40,330 nucleotides of DNA from CAYMDD01 sp964409675 (GCA_964409675.1 CAYPEF010000006.1:1-40330), one strand, 5' to 3'; positions 16,988 through 25,336 are shown, counted from the stretch's first letter. Notes: a model not told the origin generated them from the letters alone. Made by a program: numbers and translations.

Positions 16988-17032
16988 ATTGTCTAAATGA
17001 CAATATGGTGCGCTTATTAGCTATTTAGCTAA
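16988..17032. promoter_or_regulatory. Operator region between arsR-type gene and divergent membrane operon
   Basis: Two perfect inverted repeats lie in a very A/T-rich 131-bp divergent spacer: ATTGTC-taaat-GACAAT (16988-17004) and TTAGCT-attt-AGCTAA (17017-17032). A looser TTAG-N8-CTAA precedes them (around 16974). Dyads of this size next to an ArsR-family gene are expected operators. Confidence 0.6.
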
Positions 17033-17071
17033 ATATAATATTATAAGTAAAAAATTACAAGGAGTCATTCT

Positions 17072-17434
17072 ATGGTAGTGTTTGTCTATATGTTTTATTT
17101 GCTGGCAAGCGTCGTGATAACCCTGTGGGTAGGGCATACGCTGCACCGCAATGGCCGGGTGTTTCTGGCGCAGAATTTCAACGGCAACGAAGCGCTGGCA
17201 GATTCGGTGAATCACCTGCTGCTGGTGGGGTTCTACCTGGTGAATCTTGGCTTCATCAGTCTGGCGCTGCGCTACGGTGTCAAGCCGCTCAACCTGGAAG
17301 AGGGCATTGAGTTTTTAAGCACCAAAATCGGTCTGGTGATTATGGTGCTGGGCGCGATGCATTTTTTTAATATACGCACGCTGGTGAAGTTTCGTAATTT
17401 TAAATGGGCGGTTCCTGCGCCTGCCGCGGAGTGA
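17072..17434 (+). CDS. Integral membrane protein controlled by the divergent ArsR-type regulator
   Basis: A 120-residue protein with AAGGAG about ten bases before the ATG. Three predicted helices: ~2-22, 48-68 (HLLLVGFYLVNLGFISLAL) and 88-108 (KIGLVIMVLGAMHFFNI). The loop between the first two contains RNGRVFLAQNFNGNEALADSVN. No recognised family. Its stop overlaps the ribosome binding site of the next gene, so they form a two-gene operon with a DCC-type thiol-disulphide protein. Confidence 0.6.
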   Translation: MVVFVYMFYLLASVVITLWVGHTLHRNGRVFLAQNFNGNEALADSVNHLLLVGFYLVNLGFISLALRYGVKPLNLEEGIEFLSTKIGLVIMVLGAMHFFNIRTLVKFRNFKWAVPAPAAE

Positions 17435-17436
17435 AT

Positions 17437-17835
17437 ATGGATATGACTACTCAACAGGAAGGCGTCTGGCTGGTGTATGACGGCGAATGTCCTCTTTGCC
17501 GGGCGGGGGCAGGCAGTTTCTGCCTCGCGCCTGAAGAGGGCGCGCTGCACCGGGTGGACAAACGCACCGGCGAATCGCACCCACTGGTGCAGGAACTTCG
17601 CGCAAAGAAGATAAACCTGAACAACGGCATGGTGCTTAAATATCGCGGCCAATTGTACCAGGGCGCCGACGCCCTGCACCTGATGAGCCGCCTGGGCAGC
17701 GGAAACGGCTGGGCGGCGCGCGCCAGCCGTTGGCTATTCCGGACGCGCTTTACCACCCGGCTGTGCTATCCCTTCCTTCGCCTTGCCCGCCGCGTATTGA
17801 TCGCATGCAAGGGCGTGCAGGCGTTTGAAGGCTGA
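17437..17835 (+). CDS. DCC-family (DUF393) thiol-disulphide oxidoreductase-like protein
   Basis: A 132-residue protein beginning at ATG 17437, where GGAG lies five bases upstream inside the previous stop region. It opens with the family signature YDGECPLCR (D-x-x-C-x-x-C), which gives DCC proteins their name and is a thioredoxin-like redox pair. A second half, KYRGQLYQGADALHLMSRL, matches the usual 'G-x-x-Y-x-G-A-x-A' region, and the C-terminus is basic and aromatic. The substrate is unknown. Its stop abuts the stop of the convergent deacetylase gene. Confidence 0.82.
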   Translation: MDMTTQQEGVWLVYDGECPLCRAGAGSFCLAPEEGALHRVDKRTGESHPLVQELRAKKINLNNGMVLKYRGQLYQGADALHLMSRLGSGNGWAARASRWLFRTRFTTRLCYPFLRLARRVLIACKGVQAFEG

Positions 17836-18789
17836 CTACCGGCAGAGTTGCGCTAAGGCGTCGGAGAATCTGGCGGTGCTAAAGGCAGGCGTGGGCGGCG
17901 CAGATGTGTGCCATGCCTGCAGGCGCAACAGGAGCGATTTTCGTAACCGCACATCCGTCAGGCGCAGTTTTCGCTCATATTTCGCATAGAGCTGGTCCAG
18001 CACAGCATCCGGCAGCGGGATGAATTGCACGCCCTGTGCCTTATACGCGCTCAGTAAATCATCCATCATCAGGGCGGTAAAGGCGTTCATGTGCAGAAGC
18101 AGCGTATGCTTGATGGGGCGGTCGTATTTGATCTCTGCCTGACGGGTCTTTGCTTTAAGCGCATTGAGCGCTGCCCGCAGGTAGGTTTTTTGCAGAAAAG
18201 CAATGCCATCAGCATTGCCTTGCAGCCGGCAGCGCGCATAGGGCTCGCTCCATTCCCAGTCGCGGAAATCAATGGTGACATTGGCTACCAGATAATTCTT
18301 TTCCGCCAGATAGCGACTGATCTCCGCTTCTTTCTCCGGGGTGTCGCCGGTATCCAGGTACGGATAGCGGAAGTAGCGCCAGCTATTATCGGGGGAGAGC
18401 TGTGCAAGCACAGGTTCGTTGCGCGCAATATCCGTTTTATAAGCGCTGGCCGGTATCATGTTCAGGTGCGGATGCGAATAGGTGTGATTGCCCAGCTTGT
18501 ATCCCTGCCTTATCCACATGTGCAGCACCTCAAGCAAAGCGGGGTCGGCTGCAAGCTTATCGCCGTTTACGAAGCCGTACACTTCCGGCGCGCCGTTCCG
18601 CTTCAGGCTTTCCAGCATGCGCGCCGCCGTATCAATCGGGGGAATGCCCGCCTGCGGCATGTCGTGGATGATGGGAAGGTCATCGACTGTAATGGCAAGC
18701 TGGACAGGTACCGCATGCGCATCCCTTATTGCCGCCAGCAGGCAGAAGGTGGTGACGGTCAGGTGCAGGAAGGTTGCGGTACGGCTCAT
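17836..18789 (-). CDS. Exported polysaccharide deacetylase-like (CE4) hydrolase
   Basis: A 317-residue protein with a signal peptide (MSRTATFLHL, then a hydrophobic core, cleaved after DAHA). The CE4/NodB motif 1 is TVDDLP (usually TFDDG), giving the base and metal aspartates. Motif 2 is HTYSHPHL (H-x-x-x-H metal ligands). Motif 3 is RYPYLDTG. The C-terminal ~90 residues, from IKHTLLLHMNAFTALMMDDLL on, carry the last family motif (LLH). It would remove acetyl or related groups from a cell-wall or exopolysaccharide. The V and L substitutions in motif 1 suggest a substrate other than chitin oligomers. Confidence 0.85.
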   Translation of the reverse strand: MSRTATFLHLTVTTFCLLAAIRDAHAVPVQLAITVDDLPIIHDMPQAGIPPIDTAARMLESLKRNGAPEVYGFVNGDKLAADPALLEVLHMWIRQGYKLGNHTYSHPHLNMIPASAYKTDIARNEPVLAQLSPDNSWRYFRYPYLDTGDTPEKEAEISRYLAEKNYLVANVTIDFRDWEWSEPYARCRLQGNADGIAFLQKTYLRAALNALKAKTRQAEIKYDRPIKHTLLLHMNAFTALMMDDLLSAYKAQGVQFIPLPDAVLDQLYAKYERKLRLTDVRLRKSLLLRLQAWHTSAPPTPAFSTARFSDALAQLCR

Positions 18790-18817
18790 AAAACGGCTCT
18801 GATATGGAAGCGGTGCG

Positions 18818-19354
18818 CTACCCCCGCCGCACCATCACGAAATCCTCCATCACGAAGCCGTTGCCGATGTCGGTATTCTTGGTGCCTTCGATGGTGAAGC
18901 CGTGGCGGAAATAGAAATTGATGGAATTAGTGTTATCGCGGTTAACGCCGAGGCTAAGCTGTTTCGGCGCATAAAGGCCGATCGCGTGTTGCAGCATGCG
19001 GCTGCCGATGCCGATGCCGTGCAGCTCCTTATCCACATACAACTTATGCAGGTGCCAGTGACCTTCCTCCTCCTGCGAGAGCGACATATAGCCCACCGGC
19101 ATGTCGTCCGCTTCCACGATCCAGAATTCATGGGCTTCTTCCATTATCTGCTGGTGGAGGGATTCCGGGGAATACATCAACTCAAGCATGTAGTCGATCT
19201 GGTCTTGGGTGAGGATGGCGGGGTAATGCGCCTGCCAGATGCGCTTGGCCAGCGCGCCGAGCAGCAGCGCGTCGAACATACCGGCCCGGCGCAGCTCCAC
19301 CTGCATCGGCGTAATGGCGGCGCTTACACGCTCCAAGGGTAAAATATCGCTCAT
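18818..19354 (-). CDS. GNAT-family N-acetyltransferase
   Basis: A 178-residue protein with GAGG six bases before the ATG at 19354. It has the GNAT fold: an N-terminal helix region, WIVEADDMPVGYMSL (strands 3-4), LHKLYVDKELHGIGIGSRML (motif A with H-G-I-G-I-G for acetyl-CoA), and LSLGVNRDNTNSINFYFRHGF (the N-x-x-(A/S)-x-x-(F/L)-Y-x-x-x-GF element). Substrate not deducible. It is read in the same direction as aroB with a 42-bp spacer, and 28 bases separate it from the deacetylase. Confidence 0.88.
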   Translation of the reverse strand: MSDILPLERVSAAITPMQVELRRAGMFDALLLGALAKRIWQAHYPAILTQDQIDYMLELMYSPESLHQQIMEEAHEFWIVEADDMPVGYMSLSQEEEGHWHLHKLYVDKELHGIGIGSRMLQHAIGLYAPKQLSLGVNRDNTNSINFYFRHGFTIEGTKNTDIGNGFVMEDFVMVRRG

Positions 19355-19396
19355 AGCAAGCCTCGCATTCAAACGTTACGCAACAAAGTCCTCCCC

Positions 19397-20500
19397 CTAG
19401 AGGGAGTTATAGGCGTTCAATAATTTCCTCACCTCCCGCTCATCCACCCCGTGCTGCACGAAAGACTGGCCGATGCCGCGGGCGAGGATGAAGGTGAGTT
19501 TTCCGTCTTTGGCTTTTTTGTCGTGCGCCATGTGCCCGAGCAATGCATCGACACTCCAGTGCGGGCGGATGTCGCGCGGGGAGGCGGGGAGGTGGTGCGT
19601 GCGCAAATGCTGCTCCACCGCGTCGGCGTCCGCTTCCGGGCAAAGGCCGAGCTGGACCGAGAGGCGGAAGGCCAGGTGCATGCCGATGGCCACCGCTTCG
19701 CCGTGCAGCAATTCGGGGCCGAAGCCGGTTTCGGCTTCAAGCGCATGGCCGAACGTATGGCCGAGATTGAGCAGCGCCCGCGCATCCCGCTCGCGCTCGT
19801 CGGCGGCGACGATGGCGGCCTTGGCGGCGCAGGAGGTGCGGATGATGTGGATCAGCTTCGGCATGTCGCCCGCCAGCGCGTCCGCGCCGTTGGCTTCCAG
19901 CCAGCTAAAGAAGGCCGCGTCGTTGATCAGGCCGTATTTCACCACTTCGGCGTAACCGGCGCGCAATTCGCGCGGAGGCAGGCTTTGTAATGCACTCACA
20001 TCAATCAGCACCGCGCGCGGCTGGTGGAAGCTGCCGGCGAGGTTCTTGCCGTGGCGCGTGTTGATGCCGGTCTTGCCGCCGACGGAGCTGTCCACCTGGG
20101 AGAGCAATGTGGTGGGAATCTGGATGAATTCCAGCCCGCGCAGCAGGATGCTGGCGGCGAAACCGGTTAAATCGCCCATTACCCCGCCGCCGAGCGCGAC
20201 CAATACGCTGTTCCGGTCCGGCGCGAGCGCCAGCACGCTTTCCACCAGATGCTCCAGCGTGGCGAAGGATTTACTCTGCTCGCCGGGAGGCAGGATGATC
20301 GGAGTATAGCGAATATTCGCATCGTCAAGCGCGTTGCACAGCCGATGCAGGTAAAGCCGCGCCACCGTTTCGTCGCTCACGATAATCGCGCGCCGCCCGG
20401 CAAGCTGCGCCGCCAGCAATGCTCCGGCGCGCGCTAGCAGGCGCTCGCCGATGAGAATATCGTAGCTGCGTGTGCCCAGCTCGACGCGTAAACGCTCCAT
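19397..20500 (-). CDS. aroB: 3-dehydroquinate synthase
   Basis: Converts DAHP to 3-dehydroquinate, the second step of the shikimate pathway, using NAD+ and a divalent metal. The 367-residue length is normal. Diagnostic stretches are ALGGGVMGDLTGF (NAD-binding), IPTTLLSQVDSSVGGKTGIN (phosphate/substrate site), GYAEVVKYGLI and HGEAVAIGM (metal ligands). Its ATG overlaps the aroK stop as ATGA (20498-20502), so the two are translationally coupled. It ends with TAG, which is useful as evidence that amber is a normal stop in this organism. Confidence 0.97.
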   Translation of the reverse strand: MERLRVELGTRSYDILIGERLLARAGALLAAQLAGRRAIIVSDETVARLYLHRLCNALDDANIRYTPIILPPGEQSKSFATLEHLVESVLALAPDRNSVLVALGGGVMGDLTGFAASILLRGLEFIQIPTTLLSQVDSSVGGKTGINTRHGKNLAGSFHQPRAVLIDVSALQSLPPRELRAGYAEVVKYGLINDAAFFSWLEANGADALAGDMPKLIHIIRTSCAAKAAIVAADERERDARALLNLGHTFGHALEAETGFGPELLHGEAVAIGMHLAFRLSVQLGLCPEADADAVEQHLRTHHLPASPRDIRPHWSVDALLGHMAHDKKAKDGKLTFILARGIGQSFVQHGVDEREVRKLLNAYNSL

Positions 20501-21060
20501 CAGGTCTGCTCCCGCGCCCGCAACGCGGCGATGATTTCATCCACCACGCTCTCATGCGTGGAATCGCTGCTGTCGATGGTGATGGGGGCTTCGGAATACA
20601 CTGGATAGCGCTCATCCATCAGCTTGCTCATGATCGCCTTGCGGTCACCGGTCTTGAGCAGGGGCCGCGTATCGCGGCGGGAGACGCGCTCCAATAATAC
20701 ATCCAGATCGGCTTTCAGCCAGATGGCGGTGGCTTTTTTCAGGATGCTTTCGCGGATATGCGCATTCATGAACGCGCCGCCGCCGGTGGCGATCACGCTT
20801 GGCCCGCTACCCAGCAGGCGCTGCATGACGCGCTTTTCCAGATCACGAAACACATCCTCGCCGTAAATTTCAAAAATATCGGAGATGCTGCACCCTGCCG
20901 CCTCGACGATTTCCTGGTCCGAATCCACGAAGGGAAGCGACAGCACGGAAGACAGGCGGCGGCCAATGGTGGTTTTGCCCGCGCCCATCAGCCCGACCAG
21001 CACCAGGTTCTGGCGGATATCGAGCTTGGCTTTTTTTGCTTTTTTTGCTTCTATGGCCAT
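20500..21060 (-). CDS. aroK: Shikimate kinase
   Basis: Phosphorylates shikimate at the 3-hydroxyl with ATP. I place the start at 21060, with GGGAAG three bases upstream, giving 186 residues; an earlier in-frame ATG would add a poorly conserved 18 residues. Visible motifs are the P-loop GLMGAGKTTIG, the shikimate-binding D-x-D (FVDSDQEI), the GGGAFM element and the lid RRDTRPLL. The N-terminus begins with a lysine/alanine-rich tail, KKAKKAK. The gene is followed by aroB with overlapping ATGA and is divergent from the genes at 21106/21272. Confidence 0.96.
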   Translation of the reverse strand: MAIEAKKAKKAKLDIRQNLVLVGLMGAGKTTIGRRLSSVLSLPFVDSDQEIVEAAGCSISDIFEIYGEDVFRDLEKRVMQRLLGSGPSVIATGGGAFMNAHIRESILKKATAIWLKADLDVLLERVSRRDTRPLLKTGDRKAIMSKLMDERYPVYSEAPITIDSSDSTHESVVDEIIAALRAREQT

Positions 21061-21105
21061 GATCTTCCCATCTTGCAGCCCGGACGTTAAAGGAAAGTAG
21101 GAAAA

Positions 21106-21291
21106 ATGCAACATTACCGTTCAAAACGCTCGCGCGCGCCATACCTGCTGGGGGCGTTGATTGCGGTGCTGGTTCTCAGCGCGGCGGGGCTGATGTTCTA
21201 CCAGCCGCCGATGGCGCAGGAAAAAGTGGAAAAAACGCTTCCTTCATTGCAGTTTACCGCACCAAGCGCCAATGCCAGGCCACAAGGCTGA
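21106..21291 (+). CDS. Small single-pass membrane protein upstream of xerD
   Basis: A 61-residue protein with AGGA five bases upstream of its ATG. A basic N-terminus (YRSKRSR) and one hydrophobic helix (YLLGALIAVLVLSAAGLMFY) are followed by a polar periplasmic tail. The topology would be N-in, C-out. Its 3' end overlaps the xerD start by 20 bases in another frame, which implies coupled translation. It is divergent from aroK with only 45 bp between start codons. No family recognised. Confidence 0.6.
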   Translation: MQHYRSKRSRAPYLLGALIAVLVLSAAGLMFYQPPMAQEKVEKTLPSLQFTAPSANARPQG

Positions 21292-22234
21292 GGCGCATCT
21301 CGGCGCATTCCTGGAGATGATGGCAGCGGAGCGCGCCGCCTCGGCCAACACGCTCGCCGCCTACCGGCGCGATCTGGAGGATTTCTTAAGCCATCTCAAG
21401 GCGAAGTCCCTTCAGCCGGATGCGGTCACGCTGCCGGTGCTGGAAGAGTATGTGATGCGCCTGAGCCGCGATGGGTTCACGCAGGCGACCATTGCCCGGA
21501 GAGTGGCCTCGGTGCGGCAATATTACCAGTTCCTGACCAGCGAGGGCGTCTGCGACGCCGACCCGGCGGCAACCCTCTCGCCGCCCAAGCGCAGGCGCAG
21601 TCTACCACGCACTTTCAACCAAACTGATCTGGCGCGGCTGCTGGCGGTGGCGGCGGAAGATAAATCAGCGCAAGGATTACGCCTACGGGCGATGGTGGAG
21701 CTGGTGTATAGTGCGGGCCTGCGCGTCTCCGAGCTGGTGACGCTGAAACTCTCCGACATGCAGGCGCGGATGCGCCCGGGCGAGGCGGCCTCGGTCAGCG
21801 AGATGATCGCGGTAACGGGCAAAGGCAAAAAAGAGCGGCTGGTGCCGCTGCATGGGCAGGCGCGGCAGGCGGTAACGGAGTATTTGGCGGTGCGGCAGGT
21901 ATTTTTAAAGAAGAATGCCGCTTCACCATGGTTATTCCCTTACGCGCGGGCGGAAGGATATGTGACTCGCCAGCAATTCGGCGTGATGCTGAAGGAGCTT
22001 GCGCTAAAGGCGGATCTGGACCCCGAGATCATCTCCCCGCATAAAATCCGCCATTCCTTCGCCACGCATTTGCTGGAAGGCGGGGCAGACTTACGCGTAA
22101 TTCAGGAACTGCTCGGCCATGCCGATATCTCCACCACCCAGATTTACACGCATGTGGCGGGAAAGCAGCTGCAGCAGCTGGTGGAGCAGAAGCACCCGCT
22201 GGGCAAGCGGCTTAAAAAAACCGAAAACCAGTAA
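21272..22234 (+). CDS. xerD: Site-specific tyrosine recombinase XerD
   Basis: Acts with XerC at dif to resolve chromosome dimers at the septum. The 320-residue length and two-domain layout are typical: an N-terminal core-binding SAM-like domain (~8-95; RAASANTLAAYRRDL, QATIARRVASVRQYY) and a C-terminal catalytic domain. The catalytic residues are R151 (GLRVSEL), the lysine in GKGKKERLVPL, HKIR (H-x-x-R), the histidine in LLGHADIS, and the nucleophile Y292 (QIYTHV). The chromosomal aroK/xerD divergent arrangement is common in alphaproteobacteria, supporting a housekeeping role rather than a mobile-element integrase. I see no attachment sites here. Confidence 0.94.
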   Translation: MPGHKAEAHLGAFLEMMAAERAASANTLAAYRRDLEDFLSHLKAKSLQPDAVTLPVLEEYVMRLSRDGFTQATIARRVASVRQYYQFLTSEGVCDADPAATLSPPKRRRSLPRTFNQTDLARLLAVAAEDKSAQGLRLRAMVELVYSAGLRVSELVTLKLSDMQARMRPGEAASVSEMIAVTGKGKKERLVPLHGQARQAVTEYLAVRQVFLKKNAASPWLFPYARAEGYVTRQQFGVMLKELALKADLDPEIISPHKIRHSFATHLLEGGADLRVIQELLGHADISTTQIYTHVAGKQLQQLVEQKHPLGKRLKKTENQ

Positions 22235-22364
22235 ACGCTGATTCTTATCATGATTTTACGCAGGCGCTTTGCCTGCCATACTGCTTGCTGAGGGCAAAGC
22301 CGCTTGAATCGGCTGTAGCGCATTGCCCTGGATGGCGCTGATTCAATTCTTAGGAGCAAATACA

Positions 22365-22484
22365 ATGATTACACTTACCAAACTTGGCAGCCATAGCCTG
22401 CCCCTTCTGGAAGAAGATTTTGATGAAGAAATGGATATGCACGCAGTTTACATGCGGCCGGTTGTTGATCTGGATCTGATTTGA
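22365..22484 (+). CDS. Small acidic peptide gene, 39 residues
   Basis: A short frame with a good ribosome binding site (AGGAG eight bases before ATG). The product has a mildly polar N-terminus (MITLTKLGSHSLPLL), an acidic middle (EEDFDEEMDM) and a hydrophobic tail ending VVDLDLI. No cysteines, no signal peptide. The spacer before it (22235-22364) contains a GCAGGC/GCCTGC hairpin. It may be a regulatory or antitoxin-like peptide or a leader; nothing in the neighbourhood decides this. Confidence 0.35.
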   Translation: MITLTKLGSHSLPLLEEDFDEEMDMHAVYMRPVVDLDLI

Positions 22485-22688
22485 AACATGTGGCAAGGGA
22501 GAGTTTATGCGGCCTTGATGCCTGCGGAGGCTTCTCCTATTCGATTCTTAACAGCTGGAGTTGCACCTTTATGACTTCGCAATGCCTGCATATAGGTGCT
22601 GAGCTAAGCAATCATCTTATATAACCATGTTGAGCGCAGATACATAAATATCGCGAGCATATTCTGATTGACTGAAATAAAGGTTACT

Positions 22689-22859
22689 ATGGCACTCCGA
22701 ACCACCAGCATCACAACAAACATCGTGTTAAGCTTGGTGGTTTTTCTAAGTATGGCGATAGTGGTTTTTACCATGGTGGGAGAGCGTCACTCTGCAGAGC
22801 AAATTAAAATGGATGCGGATTTGCCGGTTTCGCCCGCACAAGCGAAAGGAAGGCTATGA
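22689..22859 (+). CDS. Small membrane protein, 56 residues
   Basis: Starts at ATG 22689 with AAGG six bases upstream. One strong hydrophobic helix (SITTNIVLSLVVFLSMAIVVF) is followed by a polar C-terminal tail. The product has the form of small stress-associated inner-membrane proteins. It is transcribed toward the KdpD-like gene but separated by 224 bp that holds an FNR-type operator, so it is likely a separate unit. Function unknown. Confidence 0.45.
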   Translation: MALRTTSITTNIVLSLVVFLSMAIVVFTMVGERHSAEQIKMDADLPVSPAQAKGRL

Positions 22860-22959
22860 TTCCCGTCTGCTGCACAATACTGCGCGGTAATAGCTTTCAG
22901 TTGCTTAGAAGTGCGGCTTTAGATGTTCTATTAATTGTGCATCGATAGTACGGAATGCA

Positions 22960-22985
22960 TTTATATTGATAAATATCAATATAAA
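22960..22985. promoter_or_regulatory. Perfect FNR/FixK-type operator upstream of the KdpD-like kinase
   Basis: The core TTGAT-AAAT-ATCAA (22966-22979) is an exact match to the FNR/Anr consensus TTGAT-N4-ATCAA. The symmetry continues outward to eleven perfect base pairs per arm (22960-22985). It is 99 bases upstream of the kinase start at 23084. It predicts oxygen- or redox-responsive control by a CRP/FNR-family regulator; none is encoded in the window. Confidence 0.7.
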
Positions 22986-23083
22986 TCAATAATTTAGAAA
23001 AAACTTAAATATATTTATAGATATTTTACACGCAATACGGTTCAGTTTTATCCTGAATACATTTTCGAGATCGTACATTAATA

Positions 23084-25081
23084 ATGAATCCAAGCCCTGC
23101 CAGCGTTATTACCTGTATCAGCGGACAACCGCGTGACGGAACGCTCTTACGTGCAGGGTTTAATCGCTCAAAGAAGTTAGGCGTTCCCTGGATTGTCCTG
23201 CATATCGATCAGCCGGCGGCATATTCGCCGACGGAGCTGGAATCACTGGCGCGGAGCCTGGCGAATGCCGAGGCAGCGGGTGCGCACGTGATACGCCGCC
23301 ACTCACCGACAGTAGAGGAAGGAATTCTTTCATTCCTGCGTGATGAAACGCAAGCATTTCACGGCTCTGCCCATATCCTGATTGGCGAAACGGTGCGCAG
23401 GCTGCATATGCCCTGGAAGGCGCGGGCAGTCGCTCAGCATATTCGCCGCCGCCTTCAGCCTGGATATCAATTGGAAATTATTCCCCTGCACGAGCGTACC
23501 GCCTATCCGTTTCATACCGTCATTGCGCCATTTTTCAAGGGTTCCAGCATGCGCGGCCTGGCGGAAGCGGTGATTTTCGTGCTTTGCGCCACCTTGCTGA
23601 GCGAAGCATTGCGCATCTTCCTTCCTGAATCGTCGTTTGCAATCTATACGCATAACATTTCCCTGATCTACCTGATTGCCTGCGCCATTACCTCCATTCG
23701 CTGCGGCATCGTTCCGGCGTTGATTGCTTCGGTCATCAGTTTCCTGACGCTGATGTTCTTTTATACTCCCCCTACCTTTTCTTTTATGATTGCCGAGCTG
23801 GGGGATGCCATTAACCTATTGCTGTTTCTTGGCGCGGCAGTATTTATTTCCCTTTTCGGCAGCGGCACGCATGCCTATATCCTGCAGGCGAAAGAGCGCG
23901 AGCGCTATCTGCAGGCGCTTGTCAATATCAGCGGTACGCTGAACCGATCCTATACACGCCATGAGGCGTTGGAATACCTGCACCGGGAGATGCATGCGCT
24001 GCTGCGGCTGGAAGTGGCATATTTCCTGCCGAGCGCCATGAACCAGGAAGCGGTGGGTACCGTTTATCCGCCGGAGACAAAGCTCGATCCCAAAAGCCTT
24101 CCTGCTTTCGAGCAGTGCTGGCGCGATTATTTGCCGACCGGCTATCAGACGCCTTATTTCGACAAAGCCGGGTGGCGTTTCGAAATCATGATGTCGGCGC
24201 AAGGATTTGTGGGGATTCTCGGTGCAAAAGTACCGGAGGATCAGGGCCTCGCCATGTCGCTGGGATTGATGCTCACCCTGCTTGCCGACCTTTCCGCTTC
24301 CATCCTCGCGCGCATCGACCAGACGCAGATGATGGAGGAAAGCCGCGTGCAGGAAGAACGGGAAAAACTGCGCTCAATGGTGCTCTCCGCCGTGTCGCAC
24401 GATTTAAAGACACCACTGGCTTCCATCATTGGTTCGCTCGATATTTACCACCGGCTGCATGCCAGCCTGACACCCGAGCGGCGCAATGCGCTTACGCATA
24501 CCGCCTATGAAGAAGCGGTAAGGCTGGATAGTTTTATTACCAATATCATCGATATGGCGCGGCTGGAGAGCGGAAAGATTACCGTAAACCGTGAATGGAC
24601 CGATCCGGTATTGATGGTACGGCGCATCGTGCGCAAAATGGAGGGCCGTCTGTCGGGTCACAGGGTCGAGCTGCATATGCCTGCCAAACCCTTTGAAGCG
24701 GAGATAGATGCAGCGCTGATGGAAAAAGCAATCACCCATTTGCTGGATAACGCGGTAAAATATACTCTACCCGATACGCAGATCGATATCACACTGGAAA
24801 TGCGTGGTCATGATCTGCTGTTCAGCGTGCAGGACCATGGCAAAGGCATTCCCGAGGGGATGGAAGAAGCAATTTTCAATAAATATACGCGTCTGCATAA
24901 GAAAGACATGGCGGTGGCGGGCACCGGGCTTGGGCTGTCCATCTCCCGCAGCATTGCGCAGGCGCATGGAGGAAGTTTACGCGGTGTGACAAGCGGTAAC
25001 GGTGCATTATTCACCATAGAACTCCCGGGTGCGCGCCCCCTGGCCGTTGCCGAATTACCGGAAGAAGCTATGGCCTCTTAA
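23084..25081 (+). CDS. KdpD-like sensor histidine kinase lacking the N-terminal KdpD domain
   Basis: A 665-residue inner-membrane kinase. Residues ~8-140 are a UspA-type fold as in KdpD (ITCISGQPRDGTLLRAGFNRSKKL, HILIGETVRRLHMPWK). Residues ~165-275 are a four-helix DUF4118 membrane domain, followed by a GAF-like region (~290-410), HisKA with H439 in VSHDLKTPL, and HATPase_c with the N-box LLDNAVKY and G-boxes DHGKGIP and GTGLGLSIS. The large N-terminal KdpD/Walker-A domain (about 250 residues in E. coli KdpD) is absent. No kdpFABC is near, so its signal is probably not K+ uptake in the classical sense. Its probable partner is the KdpE-like regulator at 27210-27956. It has a perfect FNR box upstream. 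Confidence 0.9.
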   Translation: MNPSPASVITCISGQPRDGTLLRAGFNRSKKLGVPWIVLHIDQPAAYSPTELESLARSLANAEAAGAHVIRRHSPTVEEGILSFLRDETQAFHGSAHILIGETVRRLHMPWKARAVAQHIRRRLQPGYQLEIIPLHERTAYPFHTVIAPFFKGSSMRGLAEAVIFVLCATLLSEALRIFLPESSFAIYTHNISLIYLIACAITSIRCGIVPALIASVISFLTLMFFYTPPTFSFMIAELGDAINLLLFLGAAVFISLFGSGTHAYILQAKERERYLQALVNISGTLNRSYTRHEALEYLHREMHALLRLEVAYFLPSAMNQEAVGTVYPPETKLDPKSLPAFEQCWRDYLPTGYQTPYFDKAGWRFEIMMSAQGFVGILGAKVPEDQGLAMSLGLMLTLLADLSASILARIDQTQMMEESRVQEEREKLRSMVLSAVSHDLKTPLASIIGSLDIYHRLHASLTPERRNALTHTAYEEAVRLDSFITNIIDMARLESGKITVNREWTDPVLMVRRIVRKMEGRLSGHRVELHMPAKPFEAEIDAALMEKAITHLLDNAVKYTLPDTQIDITLEMRGHDLLFSVQDHGKGIPEGMEEAIFNKYTRLHKKDMAVAGTGLGLSISRSIAQAHGGSLRGVTSGNGALFTIELPGARPLAVAELPEEAMAS

Positions 25082-25096
25082 TTCAGGGGGGTGTAT

Positions 25097-25130
25097 AAAA
25101 AAAGGCCCGTTTAATAACGGGCCTTTTTTT
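25097..25130. terminator. Bidirectional intrinsic terminator between kdpD-like gene and the DUF1328 gene
   Basis: GGCCCGT-ttaata-ACGGGCC flanked by an A-run on the left and a T-run on the right. It can serve both the plus-strand kinase gene ending at 25081 and the minus-strand gene ending at 25154. Confidence 0.9.
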
Positions 25131-25153
25131 ATAGATATTGTCGCGTTGTTGCC

Positions 25154-25336
25154 TTAGACGGGGGGATTGGCGCGTCTTCCGGTCACCATGCTGTAAACCA
25201 GGCTGGCTACGAACAGGATCACGAACAGCACCGCCAGGAACTGCGCGATGGAACCAAACGTTCCAGCCAGTCCGCCGAAGCCAAGGATCGCCGCTACAAC
25301 TGCGAGCAGAAAAAAGGTAATCACCCAAGTAAGCAT
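25154..25336 (-). CDS. DUF1328 (YtjA-like) small membrane protein
   Basis: A 60-residue protein; AAGGAG lies eight bases before the ATG at 25336. The sequence LTWVITFFLLAVVAAILGFGGLAG and a second helix FLAVLFVILFVASLVYS match the two-helix DUF1328 pattern (WA-x-x-FLI-x-A-x-x-AG-x-LGF-x-G-(I/L)-AG). These proteins are widespread in proteobacteria and are often stress induced. The function is unknown. A much longer in-frame upstream extension exists but has no ribosome binding site. Confidence 0.85.
   Translation of the reverse strand: MLTWVITFFLLAVVAAILGFGGLAGTFGSIAQFLAVLFVILFVASLVYSMVTGRRANPPV

Noticed and set aside
21272..22234. Integrase of a mobile element
   Set aside because: The recombinase is next to aroK as in many alphaproteobacteria and has XerD length and motifs; no attachment-site repeats were seen.
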